Made by a program: the position numbers and the translations under genes. 64,000 bases of DNA from CALHVX01 sp964640725 (lineage in GTDB: Bacteria > Pseudomonadota > Gammaproteobacteria > Pseudomonadales > Azotimanducaceae), in the NCBI GenBank assembly GCA_964640725.1, contig CAZXIJ010000023.1:1-64000 (forward strand), written 5' to 3'. The notes beneath the pieces were generated by a model. The model saw only the letters and a program-made list of their open reading frames with translations. It did no database searches and was not told the origin of the DNA. Positions 34,176 through 41,816 of this stretch are shown one piece after another (within the stretch, counting starts at the first letter, position 1; the number at the start of each line of letters is the position of its first letter).

Positions 34176-34466
34176 TTGTTCACGAGCATCGTCTCTGATC
34201 ATCTCGATGACGACGAGTATCGAAAGCTGCAAACGGCTATCGCGGAAGACCCCGAAATCGGTGCTTTAATCCGTGGATCGGGCGGGGTCAGGAAATTGCG
34301 CTGGGCAGGATCGGGACGAGGTAAGCGTGGAGGGCTGAGGGTGATTTACTACTACGCCTCTCCCAAAGGCGAAGTGTGGATGCTGACGCTTTACCCCAAA
34401 AACTTGCGGGAAAGCATCCCCGCGCATGTATTACGCCGGATTAAGAAAGAGATTGAGGATGCCTAA
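34176..34466 (+). CDS. RelE/HigB-type toxin
   Basis: Type II toxin of the RelE/ParE superfamily, probably an mRNA interferase. The 96 aa frame has the family core DDEYRKLQTAIAEDPEIGALI, GSGGVRKLRWAGSGRGKRGGLRVIYYY and YPKNLRESI. The frame remains open upstream to 34137, and the codons 34149-34175 encode NALIFIETP, which matches the normal N-terminus of this family, but no ATG, GTG or TTG precedes it; an ACG stands at 34146. The first usable start is TTG at 34176. With the promoter predicted to start transcription near 34151, this leaves the true start unclear. It overlaps the antitoxin gene by 8 bases; toxin first is the HigBA order. Confidence 0.82.
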   Translation: MFTSIVSDHLDDDEYRKLQTAIAEDPEIGALIRGSGGVRKLRWAGSGRGKRGGLRVIYYYASPKGEVWMLTLYPKNLRESIPAHVLRRIKKEIEDA

Positions 34467-34740
34467 GCAAGAGAAAGACAGAAATATTGGTAAAGAAATT
34501 CTTGATGGTATTCGTCACATCAAGGCAGGTAAGACTGGACGTATTGCTACCGTCCCCGGAGTTGCTGAGATTCGAGCCAAAACCGGGTTGTCTCAATCGC
34601 AATTTGCCAAGTTGCTGAATGTATCCGTGCGCACTCTACAAGAATGGGAGCAAGGGCGGCGTGCCCCTTCTGGCCCAGCGAAAACGTTGCTTGCTATCGC
34701 ACACCAGAATCCCCAGGCTTTGTTAGATGTCGCGGTTTAG
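34459..34740 (+). CDS. XRE-family antitoxin
   Basis: 93 aa HigA-like antitoxin. The N-terminal 40 residues probably wrap the toxin. The helix-turn-helix is IRAKTGLSQSQFAKLLNVSVRTLQEWEQGRRAPSG (34570-34674). ATG at 34459 lies inside the toxin gene end. It most likely represses the operon at the palindrome 34122-34144. Codons are clearly richer in A and T (AAA, GAA, ATT, GGT) than those of neighbours, a sign of recent transfer. Confidence 0.88.
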   Translation: MPKQEKDRNIGKEILDGIRHIKAGKTGRIATVPGVAEIRAKTGLSQSQFAKLLNVSVRTLQEWEQGRRAPSGPAKTLLAIAHQNPQALLDVAV

Positions 34741-34826
34741 CAAACAGATAGCTGTCGGCCATCTATCTCCGGAGAACGCCGCATGAATTGGGGCACCGAC
34801 GTGTTCTTCAGCTCACCTCTGCGCCA

Positions 34827-35363
34827 TCACACCTGGGATAGGTTCCGCTCCCGCCCTTCCCAGTAGGGCGCGCGCAGCTCGCGCTTCAGGATCTTGCCGG
34901 ACGGGTTGCGCGGGATGACGTCCATCCAGTCCACGCCGGTCGGGCACTTGTAGCGCGCGAGCTGCTGCCGGCAGTGCGCGAACACGGCCTCTTCGGTCAG
35001 GGCATTGTCACGCCGGGTGATAACGGCTTTGACCGTTTCCCCCCAGCGCTCGCTGGGGACGCCGATGACGGCGGCGTCGGCGATGTCCGGGTGGGCCATG
35101 AGCACGTTCTCGATCTCTGCCGGATATATGTTTTCCCCGCCAGAGATGATCATGTCTTTGACGCGGTCGTGAATGTACAGATAGGCCACCCGGTCCTGCG
35201 CGCCCACGCCCAGGGTGGCGAGGGCGTTGGCGACCTGGCAGGCCTCGCGGTCCAGGGCTTCGTAGGTCCAGCTGCGGCCGTCGGCCGGGTAGCGAACGGC
35301 CACCTTGCTGCCCCGGGCCCTCCGATGGGCGCGGGAAAGGTCAGCCAGGGTGCGATCGGTCAT
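34827..35363 (-). pseudogene. Acyl-CoA synthetase remnant with a large in-frame internal deletion
   Basis: 178 aa open frame that joins the first 61 residues of an AMP-forming acyl-CoA synthetase (SWTYEALDREACQVANALATLG, GAQDRVAYL) directly to its C-terminal domain (YIHDRVKDMIISGGENIYPA, GKILKRELRAPYWEGRERNLSQV). The family normally has about 500 residues; some 330 residues, including the P-loop-like ATP motif and adenylation core, are missing. The joint lies at AYLY, where the parent would read GYLY before HDR, so a short repeat probably mediated the deletion. The frame is intact, but the product cannot be a full synthetase. It lies next to the toxin-antitoxin module. Confidence 0.82.
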
Positions 35364-35505
35364 GAGGGCGGTGCTCCGCAGTTTCCCTGCTTATCGCCAG
35401 CGGTTCCGGGCGGGTCAATGGATGGCGCCGGGCACGGGCGCAAGGACAGAGACGCCGGCCAGCGCTATCCCTTAAGATGCGCCGGTCTCAGCCAACCGCA
35501 ATACT

Positions 35506-37758
35506 GTGTCAGACCAGCCAACCGAACCCTTTGACGACGAGTCCCTGCCGCTCAGTGAATTTACCGAGCGCTCGTACCTCGACTACTCGATGTACGTCAT
35601 TAACGACCGGGCGCTGCCGCACATCGCCGACGGCCTAAAGCCCGTGCAGCGCCGCATCGTGTACGCCATGAGCGAGCTCAACCTGTCGAGCACCGCCAAG
35701 TACACCAAGTCCGCGCTCACCGTGGGCGACGTGCTGGGCAATTACCACCCGCACGGGGACAGCGCCTGCTACGAGGCCATGGTGCTCATGGCCCAGCCCT
35801 TTTCCTACCGCTACCCGCTGGTGGACGGGCAGGGCAACTGGGGCGCGGCAGACGACCCCAAATCCTTTGCCGCCATGCGCTATACCGAGTCGCGCCTGTC
35901 CCGCTACGCTGAGCTGCTGCTGTCTGAGGTGAAGCTCGGCACCGTGGACTGGGTGCCGAACTTTGACGGCCGCAAGAACGAGCCGCGCATGCTGCCGGCC
36001 CGGGCGCCCTTTGCGCTGCTGAACGGCAGCACGGGTATTGCCGTGGGCATGGCCACGGATCTGCTGCCGCACAACCTGAACGAGGTCATCAGTGCCTGCG
36101 TGCACCTGCTGGAGCGCCCCAAGGCCACCACTGCAGACCTTATGACCCACATTCAGGCGCCGGACTTTCCCACCGGCGCCCTGATCACGACGCCCCGGGC
36201 CGACATCGAGGCGGTCTACGAGACCGGCCGCGGCTCCATCAAGTCCCGCGCACGCTACGTGATCGAAGACGGCGACATTGTGGTCACGGAGCTGCCTTAC
36301 CAGGCCTCGCCGGCCAAGATCCTGGAGCAGATCGCCGCGCAGATGAACGGCAAAACCCTGCCCATGCTGTCAGACCTGCGGGACGAGTCCGATCACGAGA
36401 ACCCGACCCGGCTGGTGCTGGTGCCGCGGTCAAACCGCGTGGACACGGAGCGGCTCATGAGCCACCTGTTCGCGAGCACGGACCTCGAAAAGAGCTACCG
36501 GGTCAACATGAACATGATCGGGCTCGACCAGCGCCCGGCGGTCAAGGGCCTGCTGACGCTGCTCAAGGAGTGGCTGGTCTATCGCCGAGACACGGTCACC
36601 CGGCGCCTGGAGTACCGGCTGCAGAAGATCAACGATCGGCTGCACATTCTCGACGGCTTGCTGGTTGCCTACCTGAACCTGGATGAAGTGATTCGCATCA
36701 TCCGCTTCGAGGACGACCCCAAGGCCGAGCTGATGCGCGCGTTCAAGCTCAGCGAGCTGCAGGTCGAGGCGATCCTGAACACCCGCCTGCGAAACCTCGC
36801 ACAGCTCGAAGAGATGAAGCTGCAGGGCGAGAAGGACAAGCTCGAGACCGAAAAGGCCGATCTGGAAAAGACCCTGGGCTCCAAGGCCCGCATGACCACG
36901 CTCATCAAGAAAGAGCTGCTGGCCGTAGCCGAAGAGTTTGGCGACGAGCGCCGCAGCGAGCTGGTGCAGGTGGACGAGGCCGCGGCCTTTACCGACGAAG
37001 ATCTGGCCAGCAACGACCCGGTCACCATTGTTTTGTCCGAAAAAGGCTGGGTGCGCAGCGCCAAAGGCCATGAGGTGAACGCCCGGGACCTGAATTACCG
37101 CAGCGGCGACAAGCACCTGGCTTCGGCCCGGGGCCGGACCAGCGAGCCTCTGGTGTTCATGGACTCCACGGGCCGCAGCTACTCGGTCGCGCCGCACACC
37201 CTGCCGAGCGCGCGCGGGCAGGGCGAGCCGCTCACCGGGCGCCTCAAGCCCCCGGCCGGTGCGCGCTTTGTGGGCGTCCTGATGGGCCCCGCGGACGGCA
37301 AGGTGCTGCTCGCCTCGAACGCGGGCTACGGATTTATCGGCACCCTGTCGGACATGGTGACCAAGAACAAGGCCGGCAAGGCCTACCTCAGCGTGGGCAA
37401 GGACGGCAGCGCGCTGCCCCCCCAGCGGCTGACCCGGAACCTGGATGACTGCCATCTGGCCGTTGCGACCAATCAGGGGCGCCTGTTGGTGTTTCCGCTG
37501 CTCGAGGTGCCGGAGCTGCCCAAGGGCAAGGGCAACAAGCTGCTGAACGTGCCCTCAGCGGCGTTCAAGGCCGGCGAAGAGTGGGTGGTCGCGGTCGCCG
37601 TGCTCACGCCTGCCGACCAGCTGCTGGTGCACGCAGGCCAGCGCCATCACCGCATCAAGTTCAAGGATCTGGAGAACTACGTCGGCGAGCGCGCCCGGCG
37701 CGGGCGCAAGCTGCCCCGGGGCTTTCAGAAGGTCGACACGCTCACTGTCGACAGCTAA
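35506..37758 (+). CDS. parC: DNA topoisomerase IV subunit A
   Basis: Breakage-reunion subunit of topoisomerase IV, partner of ParE. 750 aa from GTG at 35506. The winged-helix CAP region reads GNYHPHGDSACYEAMV, with Ser and Glu at the positions where fluoroquinolone resistance mutations occur, i.e. the sensitive type. The catalytic tyrosine is in AAMRYTESRLSR. A C-terminal beta-pinwheel (residues 490-750) has GxGxxY-like repeats. It converges with the membrane protein gene, overlapping by four bases. Confidence 0.97.
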   Translation: MSDQPTEPFDDESLPLSEFTERSYLDYSMYVINDRALPHIADGLKPVQRRIVYAMSELNLSSTAKYTKSALTVGDVLGNYHPHGDSACYEAMVLMAQPFSYRYPLVDGQGNWGAADDPKSFAAMRYTESRLSRYAELLLSEVKLGTVDWVPNFDGRKNEPRMLPARAPFALLNGSTGIAVGMATDLLPHNLNEVISACVHLLERPKATTADLMTHIQAPDFPTGALITTPRADIEAVYETGRGSIKSRARYVIEDGDIVVTELPYQASPAKILEQIAAQMNGKTLPMLSDLRDESDHENPTRLVLVPRSNRVDTERLMSHLFASTDLEKSYRVNMNMIGLDQRPAVKGLLTLLKEWLVYRRDTVTRRLEYRLQKINDRLHILDGLLVAYLNLDEVIRIIRFEDDPKAELMRAFKLSELQVEAILNTRLRNLAQLEEMKLQGEKDKLETEKADLEKTLGSKARMTTLIKKELLAVAEEFGDERRSELVQVDEAAAFTDEDLASNDPVTIVLSEKGWVRSAKGHEVNARDLNYRSGDKHLASARGRTSEPLVFMDSTGRSYSVAPHTLPSARGQGEPLTGRLKPPAGARFVGVLMGPADGKVLLASNAGYGFIGTLSDMVTKNKAGKAYLSVGKDGSALPPQRLTRNLDDCHLAVATNQGRLLVFPLLEVPELPKGKGNKLLNVPSAAFKAGEEWVVAVAVLTPADQLLVHAGQRHHRIKFKDLENYVGERARRGRKLPRGFQKVDTLTVDS

Positions 37759-38942
37759 ACGGCTGGCCCCTCGCCGCGCGCCGAGTCCTGGGAGGTCGTT
37801 GTGGCTGTTTCCAGGCTCGCCCGGAGGCTCGCCAGCTCCTGGGCCAGCGCGGCCTCGTGGCTGGCGGCCAGTCCTCCGAGCCGGTAGCTGGTGGCGCCGG
37901 TCGTCGCCAGATCGTCGCCCAGCGGGTGATTCATGGGCTCGGTGACCAGCTGCTCTGAGCCTGCCAGCTGCGCCAGGGCCTCGGCGCTTGCCATGATCTG
38001 CCCTTCGCTCGCGGTGGCGGCGAGCATGGCGGTGTCGGCGATGCCCGGCTCCGCCTCCGTGCCTGGGGGCAGAAAGTGCAGCCCCAGCCGGAAGATGCCC
38101 TCGTCGTCCTGCCGCGCCAGGAAGCGCGCCAGCACCAGAGCGGCGCAAATTGCTTCGAACACCCGGGCCGGCGCGCCGGTCTCGTCGACCGCGAAGCGCA
38201 GCAGCAGCCCGGAGGTTTCCAGGGGCTCGGCAGCGGCGCCGTAGCGCGCCGCGTGCGGATCAATCGTGTCCTGCATGTCGGCCAGCAGGCGGATGCGCGT
38301 GTCGGGCGCCATGCTGAACTGGTTCAGCAGGTTGGCCACGACCAGCACCTGGCCCCGATCTGCTGGCGGCGCTGCTGCCACCTCCGCATCGGCAACGGCC
38401 GGGGGCTGGCCGCGTTGGGCGGCGATCGCGGTCATGGACGCGAGCAGCCGCTGCGCCTCGAACAGCAGCCAGGGCAGCAGGGCCGCAACGCCGAGGGCCA
38501 GCAGCCAGGGCCAGACGGGCGCGCGCGGGCGGGCCGCCGGGTTGGTGGTGACGGTCACCGTGCCGACCGCCGCGCCTTCGATCCGGATGGGCGCAGAGAA
38601 CTCGTCGCCAGCGCCCTGGGTCGCGGACAGCGCGCCGGTGTCGGCCAGGATCTGCCCGTCGACGCCGGCGATGCGGACATGGGCGATGGCCGGCAGCGCT
38701 GCCGCGCGGCGGCTGATCAGCCCCAGCTCGATTCGATCTTGCGTCATGAGTGGGGCCGCGGATAATCCCGCCACGGTCTGCGCAGCGAGCTTGCCGTGGG
38801 CGTGCAGCGGGCTTGCTGCGGGATCCTGCGCCAGCTGCTGCGCAAAGAAGGCAACGGCAATGACAACGAGGCTGGCGGCCCAGATGAGGGGCGCCTGCAG
38901 CTGCGGCCAGGGATAGCGCGGGCGCCGGTCAGGGTGCGTCAA
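37755..38942 (-). CDS. SMP/YtjB-like membrane protein with a cyclase-like cytoplasmic domain
   Basis: 395 aa. TM1 at residues 18-36, an extracytoplasmic domain (37-140, LAAQTVAGLSAAPLM, VRIAGVDGQILADTG, IEGAAVGTVTV) resembling E. coli YtjB/SMP, TM2 at 143-162, then a cytoplasmic part. Residues about 197-357 follow the course of a class III nucleotidyl cyclase: LLNQF, a long helix, SGLLLRF where active enzymes have GDGLLAVF, RLGLHF, and AATASEGQIMASAEALAQLAG, the usual EPGQILVS region. Both metal-binding aspartates are missing, so it would be a non-catalytic sensor. YtjB is likewise divergent from serB in E. coli. TTG start. The cyclase relation is inferred by eye. Confidence 0.65.
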   Translation of the reverse strand: MTHPDRRPRYPWPQLQAPLIWAASLVVIAVAFFAQQLAQDPAASPLHAHGKLAAQTVAGLSAAPLMTQDRIELGLISRRAAALPAIAHVRIAGVDGQILADTGALSATQGAGDEFSAPIRIEGAAVGTVTVTTNPAARPRAPVWPWLLALGVAALLPWLLFEAQRLLASMTAIAAQRGQPPAVADAEVAAAPPADRGQVLVVANLLNQFSMAPDTRIRLLADMQDTIDPHAARYGAAAEPLETSGLLLRFAVDETGAPARVFEAICAALVLARFLARQDDEGIFRLGLHFLPPGTEAEPGIADTAMLAATASEGQIMASAEALAQLAGSEQLVTEPMNHPLGDDLATTGATSYRLGGLAASHEAALAQELASLRASLETATTTSQDSARGEGPAV

Positions 38943-38983
38943 GTTATCGGTAACTCAATCGGTTTGCACAACGAAGGTGGGCA

Positions 38984-40222
38984 GTGTCGAGCGAAATCGT
39001 GCTGGTGAACATCACAGGGGTCGACAAGCCGGGGCTGTTGGCCATGGTGACATCATGCTCCGCGAACTTTCAAGCAACGGTGCTGGATGTCGGGCAGGCC
39101 ATCATCCACGACACCCTGGCGCTCGGCCTGCTGCTGCAGGTCGATGCGGTGCGCAAGGCGGAGCTCATCGAGGCGCTGCGCGAACAACTCACCGCCGTCG
39201 CCGTGCCCGTGCAGTTCACCGATATCGAGAGCGATCGCTACGAGGACTGGGTGCGGGCGCAGGGGCAGCCGAGCTACGTGCTGACGCTCATGAGTGCGGG
39301 CGTCTCCGCCGAGCTGCTGGCCCGGGTGTCCGGGATCACCCGGGATCACGGGCTTACGATTCAAACCATTCGACGGCTGACAGGCCGGGTCTCCCTCGCT
39401 GCCCTGCCGGCAGCGAACACTCGAACCAGCATCGAGCTGCTGTTGCGCGGACGCCTCACCGCCGATCATGAAGCGCAGCTCAAGGGCGAGCTGCTGGCCG
39501 CGGGCACGGCGCTGGACTTCGACTTCAGCGTGCAGCGCGACACGGTCTACCGGCGCAATCGCCGGCTGGTGGCCTTCGATATGGACTCCACGCTCATCGA
39601 CCAGGAAGTTATTGACCAGCTGGCCCTGCTGCACGGGGTCGGCGATCAGGTCAGCGCCATTACCGCCCGCGCCATGCGCGGCGAGCTCGATTTTCAGCAG
39701 AGCTTTCGCGCCCGCGCGGCCTTGCTCAGGGGCTTGCCGGAGTCGGCGCTGCAAACGGTGGCGGAGTCTGTGCAGCTCAGTGAGGGCGCTGAGCGCCTGA
39801 TTCGCGTGCTTAAGCGCTTTGGCTACAAGGTGGCGTTGCTGTCCGGCGGGTTCCAGTACGTGGGCGACCACCTGCAGGCGCGGCTGGGCCTGGACTACGT
39901 GCATGCCAATACCCTGGAGCTTCGGGACGGCGTCATGACCGGCGAGGTGCGCGGCGAGATCGTCGATGCCGCGCGCAAAGCCGAGCTGCTGCGCGCGATC
40001 GCCGGCCAGGAAGGCATCGATCTGGAGCAGACCATCGCCATTGGCGACGGCGCCAACGACCTGCCCATGCTCAGCGTCGCGGGCCTGGGCATTGCCTACC
40101 ACGCCAAGCCTCTGGTCAAGGAAAGTGCCGAGCACGCGATCTCCACCATGGCGCTCGACAGCCTGCTGTATCTTGTGGGCTTTACCGACTCGGACATCGA
40201 GCAGGCGCTCGCGCGCGACTGA
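38984..40222 (+). CDS. serB: Phosphoserine phosphatase
   Basis: Last step of serine synthesis, phosphoserine to serine. 412 aa from GTG at 38984, preceded by AAGGTGG. Residues 1-185 form two ACT-like domains (VDKPGLLAMVTSCSANF; YVLTLMSAGVSAELLARVSGI), as in Pseudomonas and mycobacterial SerB; the HAD domain follows with D199 and D201 in FDMDSTLID, SGGFQYVG and IGDGANDLPML. The ACT part may sense serine. Divergent from the SMP-like gene. Confidence 0.95.
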   Translation: MSSEIVLVNITGVDKPGLLAMVTSCSANFQATVLDVGQAIIHDTLALGLLLQVDAVRKAELIEALREQLTAVAVPVQFTDIESDRYEDWVRAQGQPSYVLTLMSAGVSAELLARVSGITRDHGLTIQTIRRLTGRVSLAALPAANTRTSIELLLRGRLTADHEAQLKGELLAAGTALDFDFSVQRDTVYRRNRRLVAFDMDSTLIDQEVIDQLALLHGVGDQVSAITARAMRGELDFQQSFRARAALLRGLPESALQTVAESVQLSEGAERLIRVLKRFGYKVALLSGGFQYVGDHLQARLGLDYVHANTLELRDGVMTGEVRGEIVDAARKAELLRAIAGQEGIDLEQTIAIGDGANDLPMLSVAGLGIAYHAKPLVKESAEHAISTMALDSLLYLVGFTDSDIEQALARD

Positions 40223-40249
40223 CTCGCGCAACGGACAGGAAAGCAGGGC

Positions 40250-41587
40250 ATGGAAGAAGCGTACATGGACCGCATCAACGGCTGGCTGGAGCTCGGCTCC
40301 AGCTGGCTCGCAACGTCCTGGGCAGCGGTCCTGGAATGGTCGATGAGCCCGGCGTTCTACGCGCAGCTCGCCGCCATCGTCGTGGCCGTGTCCTCCGCCT
40401 GGGTGCTGGCCCGGATCGTTCGGGGCCGCGTTGGCCTGCTGCGCAACGCGCCGGCCCCCGGGCGCCTGTTCTGGCTGCGCTCGCTGATGTACAGCCTGGG
40501 GCCGGTGGTCTTTCCCCTGATCAACATCCTGCTGCTGGGCGTGGCCATCGGCGTGGCTCACCAGACCGTCGGCCAGAGCTGGCTGGTGCGCCTGGCGGAG
40601 AGCCTGGCGGTGGTGCTGCTGCTCTACCGCCTGGCGCGACAGCTCATCAGCAGCGCGCTGATCCGCAGCCTTGCGATCTGGATCGGCATACCCATGGCGA
40701 CGCTGCAGGTCTTTGGCTGGCTGGAGCCGGTCACCACCTGGCTCGACGGCATCTCGCTGTCGGCGGGCAACATTCGGATATCGCTGCTGGCGCTGCTGCG
40801 CACGCTGCTTTTTGGCGTGGTGCTGTTCTGGCTCGGCCGCCTGTCCAACGACGCCGGCAAACAGGCCATCCGCAGCCAGACCGCGCTCGACATCGGCACG
40901 CGGGAAGTCTTTGCCAAGCTGTTCGAGATCGGCCTGTTCGTGCTGATGTTCCTGCTGCTGCTGCAGATCATGGGCATCAACCTGACGGCGCTGGCGGTCT
41001 TTGGCGGCGCGCTCGGTGTCGGCCTTGGCTTTGGCCTGCAGCAGATCGCCGCGAACTTCATCTCTGGCCTGATCATTCTGCTCGACCGCTCAGTCAGCAT
41101 CGGCGACTTTATCGAGCTGGAGGATGGCCGGTCCGGTACGCTGCGCGAGCTGAACATGCGCTGCGGGATCATCGAGACCTTCGACGGCAAGGACGTCATG
41201 ATCCCGAACGAGCAGTTCATCACCTCGTCCTATACCAACTGGACGCACAAGGATCCTCGACAGCGCTACGGCCTTGAGCTGCAAGTCGCCTACAGCACCG
41301 ACCTCGATCTGCTGTTCGAAAACCTGCGACAGATCTGCCGTGAGCACGAGCTCGTGCTCAGTGGCGATCATCTGCCCTTAGAGCTGCAGCCCGATGCGGA
41401 GATTTCCGGCTTCGGTGAGAGCGGCATCGACATCCTGGTCGAGTACTGGATGGATGGCATCGACGACGGCAAAAACAGGGTAGGCGCCGACCTGCTGTAT
41501 TCCTTCTGGCAGTCCATCAAGGCGAACAACATGGAGATTCCGTTCCCGCAGCGCGAGGTCCGGATTCTCAATCCCAGCCAGGGCTAA
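40250..41587 (+). CDS. MscS-family mechanosensitive channel
   Basis: 445 aa inner membrane channel. Several N-terminal helices (about residues 38-58, 75-105, 115-140, 185-205) precede the MscS pore helix, ALAVFGGALGVGLGFGLQQIAANFISGLIIL, at residues 246-276, with its Gly/Ala ladder. The beta domain (SVSIGDFIELEDGRSGTLREL, VMIPNEQFITSSYTNW) and the alpha/beta C-terminal vestibule follow. It is longer than E. coli MscS (286) and closer to YbdG/YnaI-type channels. It follows serB by 27 bases, probably co-transcribed. Confidence 0.9.
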   Translation: MEEAYMDRINGWLELGSSWLATSWAAVLEWSMSPAFYAQLAAIVVAVSSAWVLARIVRGRVGLLRNAPAPGRLFWLRSLMYSLGPVVFPLINILLLGVAIGVAHQTVGQSWLVRLAESLAVVLLLYRLARQLISSALIRSLAIWIGIPMATLQVFGWLEPVTTWLDGISLSAGNIRISLLALLRTLLFGVVLFWLGRLSNDAGKQAIRSQTALDIGTREVFAKLFEIGLFVLMFLLLLQIMGINLTALAVFGGALGVGLGFGLQQIAANFISGLIILLDRSVSIGDFIELEDGRSGTLRELNMRCGIIETFDGKDVMIPNEQFITSSYTNWTHKDPRQRYGLELQVAYSTDLDLLFENLRQICREHELVLSGDHLPLELQPDAEISGFGESGIDILVEYWMDGIDDGKNRVGADLLYSFWQSIKANNMEIPFPQREVRILNPSQG

Positions 41588-41650
41588 CGACCAGGCTTTC
41601 GCTTTTCTCCTCAGGGTATGCTAAAAAAGTAGCACACTCGAAGAGACAGG

Positions 41651-41695
41651 CGAAGGAGGCACCCCATGGCCCATCGACTTGAGCAGCCGCAGTGA
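41651..41695 (+). other. Strong ribosome binding site with a 9-codon ORF, next to the gap
   Basis: AAGGAGG at 41653-41659 lies seven bases before ATG at 41666, the best Shine-Dalgarno in this area, but the frame ends after nine codons (MAHRLEQPQ) at TGA 41693-41695. A second ATG overlaps the stop (TGAATG) and runs into the N run. This could be a leader peptide or an ORF cut by a sequence error near the gap. Upstream, TATGCT at 41618 could be a -10 box. Nothing can be decided without the missing bases. Confidence 0.3.
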
Positions 41696-41711
41696 ATGCG
41701 GCCCTGGCGAC

Positions 41712-41811
41712 NNNNNNNNNNNNNNNNNNNNNNNNNNNNNNNNNNNNNNNNNNNNNNNNNNNNNNNNNNNNNNNNNNNNNNNNNNNNNNNNNNNNNNNNN
41801 NNNNNNNNNNN
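41712..41811. other. Assembly gap, 100 N
   Basis: Exactly 100 N, the conventional length for a scaffold gap of unknown size. Sequence of any length may be missing between the MscS gene and the end of the FimX-like gene. Confidence 0.99.
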
Positions 41812-41816
41812 GAGGC

